Positions 1-13,152 of a stretch of 64,000 nucleotides of DNA are shown in pieces. The stretch comes from RH-AL1 sp965198485 (GTDB lineage: Bacteria > Pseudomonadota > Alphaproteobacteria > Rhizobiales > Beijerinckiaceae): positions 3,658,001 to 3,722,000 of the forward strand of contig CBDAPQ010000005.1 of NCBI GenBank assembly GCA_965198485.1, given 5' to 3'. The position numbers were made by a program, and so were the translations under genes. The notes under the pieces were generated by a model. That model searched no databases. It saw nothing but the letters and a program-made list of their open reading frames with translations, and was not told the DNA's origin. Numbering within the stretch: position 1 is the first letter of the stretch; every line of letters begins with the position of its first letter.

Positions 1-71
1 GTTTTGGCGGTGAAGAAGTGCATGACTTCAAGAAGGAGGCGGTCGCCGCGACCCTTATCGCTGCGACGTGA
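1..71 (+). CDS. C-terminal end of a truncated-by-window gene, unknown
   Basis: An open frame enters from the left edge and ends at a TGA at 69-71. The last 22 or so residues mix acidic, basic and hydrophobic positions (it ends with IAAT) and read like real protein rather than noise, but are too few to name a family. It lies tail-to-tail with the minus-strand CDP-glucose dehydratase gene. It could also be chance; only the sequence to the left would settle it. Confidence 0.3.
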   Translation, partial: FGGEEVHDFKKEAVAATLIAAT

Positions 72-204
72 TCGGCGGGCGTGAAACACCTCGAGAGCCA
101 GTCCTTCTCCGTCATTCCTGTCAGCACGATCGGTCTCCGTCGAACCGACACGCTGTAAATCACCGATCAGGCCCGATGGGCCGGCCAGCCGAACCGTCCG
201 CAAC

Positions 205-1332
205 CTAATCTGCGTAGGTGTCAAGCCGCTGAAACCGGGCGATCTGGTCTCGGCAAAAGGCACCCATGTCGCTTTGAAGATTGGCGGCGCGGTACCAATC
301 CACTGTCCAGTCCAGGGCGGTCGTGAGCCGGAGCAAGGGCCGCCACCCGAGGCGGGCGATCGCTTTGGAGGCATCGACTTTGAGCAGGAACGCTTCATGA
401 GGCTGCGGCGTCATCGCAAGATGGTAGGAAGCCGATCCCCCCCAGCGTTTCACCAAGTGGTCGGCGATATAGGAAACGGATTTGCAGTCGTCGTCAGCAG
501 GACCGAAATTCCAGCCCTCGGCGAAGGACATCCCTGCGCTACATAGACGCTCAACGAGCGCGAGATAGCCGTGAACGGGCTCAAGCACGTGCTGCCAAGG
601 ACGGGTTGAGGCCGGCGAACGTATTTCGACCGAGCGCTGGGCCTCAAAGGCCCGAATCATGTCTGGGATCAACCGGTCCTCGGACCAGTCCCCTCCACCT
701 ATGACATTTCCAGCTCGCCCGCTTGCCACCTTGCAGGTCGACCCCACTCCGCTGAAGAAGCTGTTGCGATATGATGCGGTAACGAGTTCACTGCATCCTT
801 TGGAACTGGAATAGGGATCATGCCCTCCCATGGCCTCGCACTCGCGATAGGACCAGACCCAATCCCGGTTCTCGTAACACTTGTCGCTGGTGACGACAAC
901 AATGGCCTGAACGCCGGGGGTTTGGCGTGCGGCCTCCAGACAATGCACCGTACCCATGATGTTCGTGGCATAGGTTTGGACGGGCTCACGGTACGAACGT
1001 CGGACGAGCGGCTGCGCCGCCAGATGAAGAACGACCTGCGGTGACGCCTGCAGCATCGCGTGTTTCAGAGCATCGAAATCGCGAATATCGCCGATGATGC
1101 TTTTGCAGGTATCGCCAACCCTTGCGACCTGGAAGAGGTTGGGAGTTGTTTCCGGCTCCAAAGCGAACCCGGTAACGTTGGCGCCGAGCTCGGCCAACCA
1201 GAGAGTTACCCAACCACCTTTGAAGCCCGTATGTCCGGTGACGAAGACACTGCGACCTTTCCAAAACGAAGGGTTGATCAAGGTTCCTGCTCCCTCTGTG
1301 CTGACCATGACAGGCCTAACAGACAGTGACAA
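205..1332 (-). CDS. rfbG: CDP-glucose 4,6-dehydratase (SDR family)
   Basis: This 375-residue protein is an extended short-chain dehydrogenase/reductase that would convert CDP-glucose to CDP-4-keto-6-deoxyglucose, a precursor of dideoxy sugars in O-antigen or capsule. Visible marks are the NAD-binding TGHTGFKG at about residues 32-39, TSDK at 148-151 and the catalytic YSSSK (Tyr174, Lys178). The sequence and its length (usual size about 360) fit the RfbG/DdhB family closely. The family normally begins a few residues before the FWKGRSVFVTG segment, so the Met at 1308 is a plausible later start. It lies 425 bases downstream of a GT2-like glycosyltransferase on the same strand, consistent with surface-polysaccharide synthesis. 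Partner rfbF/rfbH genes are not in the window. Confidence 0.93.
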   Translation of the reverse strand: MSLSVRPVMVSTEGAGTLINPSFWKGRSVFVTGHTGFKGGWVTLWLAELGANVTGFALEPETTPNLFQVARVGDTCKSIIGDIRDFDALKHAMLQASPQVVLHLAAQPLVRRSYREPVQTYATNIMGTVHCLEAARQTPGVQAIVVVTSDKCYENRDWVWSYRECEAMGGHDPYSSSKGCSELVTASYRNSFFSGVGSTCKVASGRAGNVIGGGDWSEDRLIPDMIRAFEAQRSVEIRSPASTRPWQHVLEPVHGYLALVERLCSAGMSFAEGWNFGPADDDCKSVSYIADHLVKRWGGSASYHLAMTPQPHEAFLLKVDASKAIARLGWRPLLRLTTALDWTVDWYRAANLQSDMGAFCRDQIARFQRLDTYAD

Positions 1333-1757
1333 GCCGACGCCGTGTCGAGCAGCGCGCCGTCATGGCAAGTACATCCGCTTCACCCTTACCTTCGGTTGCC
1401 GTGCCGCCTGGCAAGCATCACATGGTGACCGACGAATGTGCTTCTCCGCCTATCTCCGTTGAGTTGCGCTGTAAGAAGCCTTAAGCAGGCTACGCGACAG
1501 TCATCCCGAAATCCGCACCCAGACCACACGCTATCAGCTCTGGACTTTCTACCTCAGACAAGCATTGGCTTCCTGGATGCATGCCACCGTGCATGCGAAT
1601 TATAAAGCATTGTTAAGCGTCACATCATAAGTCAGGCAATAACCTCTTTGGCCGCGTCGACCTCAATGCCAAACAGCCCGACTTTGAGCGACTAGGCTGA
1701 CACGACCGCCCGACATTTTTAGCCCAGGTCACAATCAGGGGATATCGAGAGTTCTAT
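1333..1757. other. Gene-free spacer, relatively AT-rich
   Basis: This spacer of 425 bases separates two same-strand polysaccharide genes. It has more A and T than the surrounding genes and no reading frame with recognisable coding character on either strand. A promoter for the dehydratase gene could sit here, but no convincing -35/-10 pair was seen. Confidence 0.5.
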
Positions 1758-2537
1758 CTATTTTTTATCGAGTCCACGGTCGTAAGGATCCAGGCGATGC
1801 TCAAATCGTATTCTGTTGTCGAAACGTGGATTTCCAAAAGGCCTTTCAAAGGTAGCGTCTGCAGGCATTCCACCCCATTTGTCCTTAAAATAAACAGAAC
1901 TTGATATCGCGATTTCAGTGTTGCGAGCAGCGAGATCAGGATCAATCCTCGAAGTCAGCCCACGTTCGTGTTCTACGAGAGTTCTGGTGTCCGTGACCGT
2001 GCCGAGTTTACAAAGATGCAAGCGGCGAGCGTAATCGACATCCTCGAAATAAGCAGGACAAAATTCAGGATCGAAATAGCCGACGATATCGAGCGCGCGA
2101 CGTAAGATGGCGCAGCATGCAAATCCTTGAGTTTGGACAGTACCGGCGTACGGACTGCCACCGGATTCCAAACCATACGTATGAACGATACCGGCCAATT
2201 CATCGCTAGCCTCGACTTCCGCACAAAAGTCAACAAATTGCTTGAAGCATCCCGGATAGAAGAAAAGGTCATCGTTGAGCAGCATAACAAGGTCCGCGCC
2301 GCTCTCCTGCGCCACAACCAAACCTTCGTTCCAACTGCGCGCAAGCCCGCGATCGCTTCCATAAGGAAAGTACTGACCACTGCGTTCGGCGACAGCGTCG
2401 CCTATCTGTCTTTCAAGCTCTAGGCTATGACCATGGAAGAATACAATCCATTTTACATCGATGTCACTTTCATCTATACTCTGTAGAAGCTTCGCAGGAA
2501 AGAAAGAGTGGGTGACCAGTATCGCTGCTACAAGCAT
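1758..2537 (-). CDS. Glycosyltransferase family 2-like protein
   Basis: A 259-residue protein with the GT-A architecture of family 2 glycosyltransferases. It begins with a short beta-strand (ILVTHSF), has an NDD metal/nucleotide-sugar motif at residues 88-90 (MLLNDDLFFY), and carries the acceptor-domain segment GYFDPEFCPAYFEDVDYARR near residue 170, as in rhamnosyltransferase-like proteins. No signal peptide or membrane segment is evident, so it probably works at the cytoplasmic face of the membrane. Donor and acceptor cannot be told from sequence. It lies upstream of the CDP-glucose dehydratase gene on the same strand. Codon use is less GC-biased than in the housekeeping genes further right, as is common for laterally exchanged O-antigen loci. 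Confidence 0.8.
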   Translation of the reverse strand: MLVAAILVTHSFFPAKLLQSIDESDIDVKWIVFFHGHSLELERQIGDAVAERSGQYFPYGSDRGLARSWNEGLVVAQESGADLVMLLNDDLFFYPGCFKQFVDFCAEVEASDELAGIVHTYGLESGGSPYAGTVQTQGFACCAILRRALDIVGYFDPEFCPAYFEDVDYARRLHLCKLGTVTDTRTLVEHERGLTSRIDPDLAARNTEIAISSSVYFKDKWGGMPADATFERPFGNPRFDNRIRFEHRLDPYDRGLDKK

Positions 2538-2735
2538 CGCACCCTCGAGAGTTCTCGGATACGACTTGCTCTATAAGACTTGCGGTAGGGCGTCAATGCC
2601 GCCCCTCTCGAGCTACAAATCTTGGAACACGACAAGGTAGCAGGCTTGTCGTGATAAGCGACTAGGAGGGCGAAAGATCCGCGCCCCGATTGAGCGTCGT
2701 TTGAACAGGGCACACGACCTATCGTTTCCTAGGAT

Positions 2736-3565
2736 CAGGACTCATTCTTGTCACAGCCAGAAGATGACGATTGCTGCGATGACGATGGCTGACATGAAGG
2801 TGTGGGCGCAACGATCGTAGCGAGTGGCGACGCGGCGCCAGTCCTTGAGGCGGCCGAACATGTTCTCGACCTTGTGGCGGACCCTGTAGATCTTGTGGTC
2901 GTAGGCGTGCTGGACCTTGCGGGTCTTGCGCGGTGGGATGCAGGGCCTGATGCCCTTGTCTTCGAGCGCGGCGCGGTAGCCGTCGCTGTCGTAACCGCGG
3001 TCAGCGACGAGGACGTCGGCCGCTGGCAGCGCGTCGAGCAGGAAGGCGGCGCCGGCGTGGTCGCTCATCTCACCTTCGGAGAGCAGCATGGCGACGGGGC
3101 GGCCCTGGCCATCGCAGACCGCGTGCAGCTTGGAGTTCAGGCCGCCCTTCGTGCGCCCGATACGGCGGGGTAAAGCCCCTTTTTGAAGAGGCTCGCTGCA
3201 GTGCGATGCGCCTTGAGATGGGTGGCATCGATCATCAGAAGATCGGGCTCCCCGGCCCGGCCCGCGAGGGCGGCGAAGATGCGGTCGAACACGCCGAGCC
3301 GGCTCCAACGGACGAAGCGATTGTAGAGCGTCTTGTGCGGACCATAGTCAGGTGGCGCATCGCGCCAGCGCATGCCGGTGCGGATCACGTGCACGATGCC
3401 GCTGAGAACACGTCGGTCGTCCACGCGGGCGATGCCGTGCGACAGCGGAAAGTAAGGTTCGATCCGCGCCATCTGCGCGTCCGAAAGCCAGAACGAATCA
3501 TCCATGCAGCGCACCTCCCAACCGCATGGAATCATCAGCTCGACCTGGCCGAAAGCCTGCCGACG
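2736..3565 (-). mobile_element. IS5-family (IS427-group-like) insertion sequence
   Basis: The element is defined by its frameshifted two-frame transposase (2751-3505). Boundaries are approximate. A candidate right end, reading GAGTCCTGATCC on the minus strand, lies just after the stop codon near 2737-2748, but no well-matching partner was found beyond the transposase start, so one end may be lost or diverged. It lies directly beside the left end of an IS701-type element. Confidence 0.75.
2751..3505 (-). CDS. IS5-family transposase, made by -1 frameshifting
   Basis: DDE transposase encoded in two overlapping frames. The first runs from the ATG at 3505 (MDDSFWLSDAQMARIEP, the usual start of this group) to a stop near 3137; the second supplies the rest down to 2751. 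They join near 3180-3190 at a C AAA AAG heptamer, where slipping one base back turns FKKG into LQKG and continues into IGRTKGG. The catalytic triad is present: Asp in MIDATHLKAH, Asp in VADRGYDSD, Glu in VENMFGRLKDWRR. Overall length (about 250 residues) is normal, so the enzyme may be functional. The long upstream extension to 3535 is unlikely to be used. Frameshifting is inferred from the heptamer and from family behaviour; a simple mutation would look the same. Confidence 0.85.
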
Positions 3566-3649
3566 TTAATAGGTCCCGTGCTTAGCACTACAGTTGCGGT
3601 CCATCCCCATCTCTGAATCCATGAGCTTCCATGATTCGGGGAATCGTGG

Positions 3650-5063
3650 ATGGCGGGCGCATCGATCGAGGAGACGCTCGAGCTCTGGGCTTCGTCGCTT
3701 CGGGCGGTGAAGGCTCGCATGCGGCCGCTGTTCCCCTGCAGGAGCGGATGGCGGCGTCGGCGGGGTTGTTCCTGGATGGTCTGCTGGGAGGCGAGCGCCG
3801 CAAGACCGGATGGTCCCGGGCGGAGGCGGCGGGCGATCCCCGGCCCGTGGCGCCAACAGGCGATCCTGGGCCGCGGGCAGTGGGATGCCGACGCCCTGCG
3901 CGACATCGTCCGCGACTACGTGCTGGAGTTGCTGGCCGATGCCGACGCCGTGCTGGTGATCGACGAGACCGGTTTCCTGAAGCAGGGCAAGGCGTCGTGC
4001 GGCGTCGGCCGGCAGTACACGGGCTCGGCGGGCAAGATCACCAACTGCCAGGTCGGCGTCTTCGCGGCCTACGCGTCGCGGCACGGCCATGCCTTCGTCG
4101 ACCGCGCCCTTTACCTGCCGAAGGCATGGACCGACGATCCCGCGCGCATGGCCGCGGCGCACGTGCCGGCAGATATACGGTTCGCGACCAAACCGAAGCT
4201 CGCCGTGGCGATGATCGAGCGGGCGATCGCGGCGGAAGTACCGTTCGCCTGGGCGGAGCTGACCAGAGGCTCCGCGAGCGAAGCTCGATGGAGTGGTCAG
4301 CGGAGGGCGCCGCCGACACCGTCTACGGCACCGGCGATGTCGAGATGGCGCTGCGACGCGCGGGCAAAGGCTACGTGCTCGGCACCAACGCCAACCATCC
4401 GTTCCGCTCCTGGGGTAAGAAGCAGCGCGTGTCGGGCAGCGCGGAGGCGATTGCGCGCGACCTGCCGGAGACGGCCTGGACCCGCCTGTCGGCTGGAGAG
4501 GGCACCAAGGGCGCGCGGCTGCACGACTGGTGCTACCTCCCTCTCGCCGACCTCGACGCCGGCGAGTGCGACGGTCCTCCAGGCCCGTGGACACGGGGCC
4601 TGCTCGTACGGCGCCACGTCGCCGACGGGTCAATGGCCTTCTTCTCGACCTGGTGCCCGCTCGGCACGTCGCTCGAGACTCTCGTCGCCGTGGAGGGCCG
4701 CCGCTGGACCATCGAGGACGCCTTCGAGACCGCCAAGAATGAGCTCGGCCTCGACCACAACGAGACGCGCTCCTGGCACGGCTGGCACCGCCACGTCTCG
4801 CTCGTCATGACCGCTTTCGCCATGCTCGCCGCGATCCGCCATCACGCCAACACCGCGCCCCCTCCGCCCCCAAAAAGATCGGCGACGCCGGCCCGCACGC
4901 GCCGCCCCTGATCCGCTGGTCGATGCAGGAGATCCGCCGCATCGCCGTGCGCCTCGCGCAACGACGTATCGAACCCGCGCAGGTGATCGCGTGGAGTTTG
5001 TGGCGACGCGCCCATCAAGCCGCAGCACGCGAAGCGCACCTCACAACAAGACGGCAACTGTAA
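3650..5063 (+). pseudogene. IS701-family transposase, multiply frameshifted
   Basis: Conserved IS701 transposase segments occur in order but in changing frames. MAGASIEETLELW starts at 3650. The frame switches near 3740 to read LFLDGLLGGERRKTGW, and back near 3840 to read LGRGQWDADALRD and VLVIDETGFLKQGK. It switches at 4253-4300 to read AADTVYGTGDVEMALRR through WTIEDAFETAKNELGLDHNE, and again near 4850-4905 for the C-terminal part ending at the TAA at 5061-5063. The third switch is explained by a 47-bp palindromic insertion; the others look like single-base indels. With at least four disruptions no full transposase can be made. Several long open frames here on both strands are by-products of high GC. 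Confidence 0.92.
4253..4305. repeat. 47-bp palindromic insertion inside the transposase gene
   Basis: GCGGAG occurs at 4253-4258 and again at 4300-4305. Between them lies an imperfect palindrome whose arms are GCTGACCA (4258-4265) and TGGTCAGC (4294-4301), around a centre containing GCGAGCGAAGCTCG. Deleting one 47-base unit rejoins AWA with EGAADTVYG in one frame, which matches the family sequence. The segment is therefore best read as a small mobile palindrome with flanking duplication; slippage is the alternative. Confidence 0.7.
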
Positions 5064-5248
5064 TGTTAGTCGTTGGAATCGGCTATGCGTGCTTTCGCAG
5101 CAAGGCGAGCATTGTTAAGCTTGCCGCATCACGATCGAAAAGCGTTGGAGTAGCGAAGCGGAATGAGACGTAGCCGCGAGCATCCTTCTTCGCAGACACG
5201 GCTTCATAACGACCCTCCCGCCGCCGGGTTCGCGTTACAGGATGTGCG

Positions 5249-5276
5249 AAAACCCCGATGTGGTGGCACCGGGGCT
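5249..5276 (-). terminator. Rho-independent terminator of the rRNA operon
   Basis: Read on the minus strand, a CCCCGGTG arm, a short loop and CATCGGGG form a GC-rich hairpin with one G-T pair, followed directly by TTTT. It lies 12 bases beyond the last tRNA of the operon. Confidence 0.8.
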
Positions 5277-5287
5277 TGTTGAAAAGT

Positions 5288-5364
<77 letters not shown>

Positions 5365-5410
5365 GCGAGTTTGTACCACGTTTGGCATGAGTTGAGGGGA
5401 CGTTCTTTGC

Positions 5411-5530
5411 GGGCCTGGCGGCGACCGACTCTCCCGCGTCTTGAGACGCAGTACCATGGGCGCTTCAGCGTTTGACGGCCGAGTTCGGGATGGGATCGGG
5501 TCTTGTCGCTGCGCAAAAGCCACCAGGCCG
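5411..5530 (-). rRNA. rrf: 5S ribosomal RNA
   Basis: About 120 nt, recognised by CCCGATCCCATCCCGAACTC on the minus strand, the ATGGTACT segment and the complementary ends GGCCTGGTGGC / GCCGCCAGGCC. A perfect 10-bp inverted repeat lies just outside the gene (CGTTCTTTGC at 5401-5410, GCAAAGAACG at 5531-5540) and would form the precursor-processing stem. Confidence 0.95.
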
Positions 5531-5659
5531 GCAAAGAACGTTGAGCAACTCCGCGCGATGTCGAAGACATCGTCGCGACGCGACCGCAGTTGCGGTCGCG
5601 GGTCCCGCGCAATCCGAAGGATTGTCGCGTCTTTGGTGCTGAGGCACCGACAATGAGAG

Positions 5660-8475
<2,816 letters not shown>

Positions 8476-8856
8476 GCTCTCATTGTCGATGCCCGGACCC
8501 AACCCCTCTCGAGGTAGGACCCACCGCGTGCCGCCTGTGCAGGCCAGCATGCGAAAGCTTAATCGACAGGGACGACGTCACTCGGCAGAGGCGCCGTCCC
8601 ATAAAGACCAGTTGCTCGACCATGCCCGGGCGCACCGCGGTCAAGCAGGTGCACACAAGACTGAGAACGCCGATGCCGCCGATACCAGCACGAATGCTGG
8701 CAAGTCCCGACGGCAAGGCCGGACATGGTCCCTCTTCACGATGTGGATAGATCACGCATACGAACCCGACCTCGATAAGGTCAGCTCCGATGCGAAACTG
8801 TCATTCTGCGGACGGCCCAGCAGGCCAAGGCGATCACGACGCCCGACACCACCAGA
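8476..8856. other. Internal transcribed spacer between tRNA-Ala and 23S
   Basis: This 381-base stretch lies inside the rRNA transcript. Apart from the end of the 23S processing stem (to 8487) no further RNA gene or protein gene was recognised. Confidence 0.7.
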
Positions 8857-8932
8857 TGGTGGAGCCAGACGGGATCGAACCGACGACCTCATGCTTGCAA
8901 AGCACGCGCTCTACCAACTGAGCTATGGCCCC
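8857..8932 (-). tRNA. tRNA-Ala (TGC)
   Basis: 76 nt with encoded CCA. It begins GGGGCCATAGCTCAG, the anticodon loop reads TTTGCAA (TGC) and the T arm is GGTTCGATCCC. Standard position in the 16S-23S spacer. Confidence 0.97.
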
Positions 8933-8958
8933 AAGCCAGGAATCCCAGAAGGTTTGAA

Positions 8959-9035
8959 TGGTGGGCCTGGGAAGACTCGAACTTCCGACCTCACGCTTAT
9001 CAAGCGCGCGCTCTAACCAACTGAGCTACAAGCCC
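8959..9035 (-). tRNA. tRNA-Ile (GAT)
   Basis: 77 nt with encoded CCA. It begins GGGCTTGTAGCTCAG, the anticodon loop reads TTGATAA (GAT) and the T arm is AGTTCGAGTCT. It precedes tRNA-Ala in the transcript, the standard order. Confidence 0.97.
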
Positions 9036-9246
9036 GAGCCCGACCTCGCCGCATCACGATCGATCCAAAGGACCAAGACGCGACGGCGACAGCCAGGAAG
9101 GCTCGTCCGAGGAAGAAAAAGAAACGAAGGCGGCGGCGTCCCGCATGATGCCCCTCGACAAAAGGGGCTGATCTAAGCGTGTCGATAGCGCCGGCAAGAA
9201 CGTCGGTACCAAAGCACCGAAGTCCAGGCGGGCAAACTGAAGACAC

Positions 9247-10739
<1,493 letters not shown>

Positions 10740-11336
10740 AAGGACCTCGCGAGAGGTCCAGAGATTTGATCGTGACTGGTCACTGACTATCTCGATCCCA
10801 AGCCAGGGCGGCCAGAGACCTATTGACGAGTCCCAAGCACACCGGTCAACCACAGCCTCACGGCGCAGCCAACCCGATGGTCTTGATCCTAACGTGACCG
10901 TCAAAGTCTTGTCTCAGCCTCAGCAAATGCCCCGAAGAGCATCCGCCAAGACCCGCAAGGACCCCGCCGTCCACGTTTCTCTTTCTTCCGATGCAATTGT
11001 CAAACAGCACGGAACACCAAATCCACGGCACCCCGTCATCATCGATCTTACCGCCTCGCAGCCAGGACCCCATCCAAAGGACGAAACCCCACACCCAAAG
11101 ACACTTCGTCCCGCACCCTGGTCAACCACCAGAACGCCTAAGCCCCACATCATCGGAGGAAACGAAACAACGCCGCCGCAAAGCAGCGCCGCCGTCGATG
11201 AACACGGTATAAGACAAACAAACACGACATGTCAATCGTCAGTTCGCGAACTTTCGCGAAGACGCGTCCAGGCCCTGCCGCAGACCCCTGTTCCCGAATC
11301 CTGCTCTCGGCCTGCCCTTGACCTCTGCGGCGATGT
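10740..11336 (-). other. rRNA operon leader and upstream region, no gene
   Basis: These 597 bases separate 16S from the beta-barrel protein gene. A small stem (GGACCT / AGGTCC, about 10743-10760) lies just before 16S, and the operon promoter is near 11206-11235, giving a leader of about 460 nt. The stretch has unusual composition (runs rich in C and A on the plus strand) that produces open frames without coding character. Confidence 0.7.
11206..11235 (-). promoter_or_regulatory. Probable sigma-70-type promoter of the rRNA operon
   Basis: On the minus strand a perfect TTGACA (-35, plus positions 11230-11235) is followed after 18 bases by TATACC (-10, 11206-11211). It points to the 16S gene and is the best promoter match in the region. 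Other rRNA promoters could exist. Confidence 0.7.
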
Positions 11337-13022
11337 TCAGCGCTGCAGCCGAACGCCGACGAGAAAGATCGTGTCCTTGAAGCTGTTGCCGACCAGTGTC
11401 GATTGCAGGTTCTGCTGCGAGGCGCTGGCGATGAGCTGCACCTCGCGGCTGAAGCTGTAGGCCCCCTTCAATGTGAACTGCGTGAAGGCTTCCTGCACCG
11501 CGACGCCCTGGTACTGATTGGGCTGGTACGTGGCGATGCCGCTCACGGTGAAATGGCGGAAGAACACGTGGGCGATCTCCAGGCTGATCAGCCGCGAGAT
11601 CGCGCCGGAGGCGCCGGCGAGCGTCGTCTCCGCGAGAGTCGTGTTGGCGCGCAGCGTGACCGTGGTCAGCGGCGAGAGGGCGTAGACGAGCGAGCCGTCG
11701 ATCGTCGGGCCGCTTAGGTTGGGCAGCCGCGGATCGTCGTAGTGTCGGTCGGCGTAGCCGCCGGAGAAGGTGCCGGTGAAGTGGCCGAAGAATTCGAAGC
11801 TCGAGCCGACCCGGCCGAGGATGCCGCGCGAGTTGCGGAGATAACCGGAGAGATCGAGGTCGGTGTCGCGCACCCGCGCGTCGAAACCGGTCTCGACGAA
11901 AGGGATGATCTGAGGCGTCAGCTCGTAGGAGGCGCGCGCGACCACGCCGTAGTCGTTGAAATTCTCCTGGCTGTAGAGGAAGACCGTCCCGTCGGACTGC
12001 GTGCCGTTACCGAACTGCGTACGATCGATCGTGCCACGCAGGTCGAGGTTGACCCGGCCGAACTGCTGCGAAGCCCCGAGCGTCGCGCCCGCGGAGACGA
12101 TCAGCGGACGGCTGGTGACGAACGCGCTGTTGGGCACGGCGAGCAGGGCCGAACCCGGCGTCTGCGTCGTCACCACCAACCGCGCCTCGGTGTTGATCTT
12201 GGTGTCGCGGGTGACGTCGACGCGGCCGTCGAGCAGGGCGCTGACGTCGGGACGGTTGGCGTTGCTGTTGGAGGGAAACAGCGAATAGCCGCCTTGCACG
12301 TTGCCGGTCAGGCTGTTGTTGTTGAAATCCGACGCAATGGTGGTGCCGCCGTCGATGCGAAACTCGGCCGAGGGCCTGATGCCGACCTGCACCTGGTTGG
12401 GGTTGCTCTGGTAGCCCGTGCTGCCCTCGACGAAGGGCAGCAGGCGAAGGTCGCCGACGCGCACGCCGACCGGAGCAAAAGCGTCGGCCTCGGCCAGCGC
12501 TGTCGGCGCGTTGCGCGTGGGGAACGGGACCGCGGCGAAGGTCGGGCCGGGCAGCAGCGGATTGAGCAGCTCGCGCGGTTGCGGCGCAGGATTGGGGCCG
12601 GGGTTGGCCGTTGCGCCGGGCGACACCGGGGCACGGGCCTGGGCGCGCGCCGCGCCGATCGCCGCCGCCCCGCGCAGCGGGCGCACCGAGGTGCGGTAGG
12701 GCACCAGCGCCGACAGCGGCGGATTGCTCTTAAGGTTGGGCGCGTAGAGCTTGCCCTTGCGCAGACGGGCGCGCGCATAGTTCGGGTCGTTCGGATCGGG
12801 CTGGTTCTGCGCGGTGGTCGTCGGCGAGATCTCCTCGGCGTCGCTGGGCGCGGCGGTGATGGACGGCGGCGCGTTGCGATCGGGCACCAGCGTCGGCGCA
12901 TCGGTCGCCGACGTCGGGAAGCCGCCGAGGTCCCCGCCGCTGGCGCCGCGCAGCCCGGCGTCCTGCGCACGCGCGTTCGACGCGGCGAAGAGCGCCGCGG
13001 CGAGCAAGGCGCGAAGGAGCAA
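11337..13022 (-). CDS. Outer-membrane beta-barrel protein (BBP2-type porin-like)
   Basis: A 561-residue exported protein. It has a signal peptide (LLRALLAAALFAASNARAQ, cleavage near residue 19), then a Pro/Ala-rich low-complexity region to about residue 180. The rest is alternating-pattern beta strands typical of outer-membrane barrels (GYQSNPNQVQVGIRPSAEF, VVARASYELTPQIIPFVETG), ending in amphipathic strands. It resembles the putative beta-barrel porin 2 group (PF10082); a C-terminal Phe, common in Omp proteins, is absent (VGVRLQR). The function is unknown; polysaccharide export or adhesion are possibilities for the group. The start is a TTG, chosen because the signal peptide follows at once. 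It stands alone, between the rRNA promoter and an OYE-family gene. Confidence 0.8.
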   Translation of the reverse strand: MLLRALLAAALFAASNARAQDAGLRGASGGDLGGFPTSATDAPTLVPDRNAPPSITAAPSDAEEISPTTTAQNQPDPNDPNYARARLRKGKLYAPNLKSNPPLSALVPYRTSVRPLRGAAAIGAARAQARAPVSPGATANPGPNPAPQPRELLNPLLPGPTFAAVPFPTRNAPTALAEADAFAPVGVRVGDLRLLPFVEGSTGYQSNPNQVQVGIRPSAEFRIDGGTTIASDFNNNSLTGNVQGGYSLFPSNSNANRPDVSALLDGRVDVTRDTKINTEARLVVTTQTPGSALLAVPNSAFVTSRPLIVSAGATLGASQQFGRVNLDLRGTIDRTQFGNGTQSDGTVFLYSQENFNDYGVVARASYELTPQIIPFVETGFDARVRDTDLDLSGYLRNSRGILGRVGSSFEFFGHFTGTFSGGYADRHYDDPRLPNLSGPTIDGSLVYALSPLTTVTLRANTTLAETTLAGASGAISRLISLEIAHVFFRHFTVSGIATYQPNQYQGVAVQEAFTQFTLKGAYSFSREVQLIASASQQNLQSTLVGNSFKDTIFLVGVRLQR

Positions 13023-13152
13023 CGGGCGCGACAGGTTCTTTCCCTCGACAGACGCTCAGGCGTTCGTCGAGGGTTAGCGTTTCATGGTTAACGGCGAGTT
13101 AGGCTGGCGCCCGAACCGTGCCGAAACGGGACGTTGCCGCCTCGCGGGCCGG

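Larger units (their letters stand above)
3582..5069 (+). mobile_element. IS701-family element with readable ends and target duplications
   Basis: The element proper is 3586-5065 (1,480 bp). Its terminal inverted repeats are CACTACAGTTGCGGT (3586-3600) and, reverse-complemented from 5051-5065, CATTACAGTTGCCGT, matching at 13 of 15 positions. TTAG flanks it directly on both sides (3582-3585 and 5066-5069), which fits the 4-bp YTAR-type target duplications I recall for IS701 relatives. The single gene inside is broken, so the copy cannot move on its own. Confidence 0.88.

Noticed and set aside
10894..11460. 188-codon plus-strand frame upstream of 16S
   Set aside because: Pro/Thr/Ser-rich chance frame in the C- and A-rich leader; it covers the rRNA promoter and runs into the beta-barrel gene on the other strand.
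11742..13091. Long open frames opposite the beta-barrel, OYE, pyk, TPR, DUF4175, lysA, ctpA, envC, metK, cobQ and zwf genes
   Set aside because: GC-rich third positions keep the opposite strand free of stops; these frames lack family motifs whereas the annotated strand carries full-length conserved proteins.
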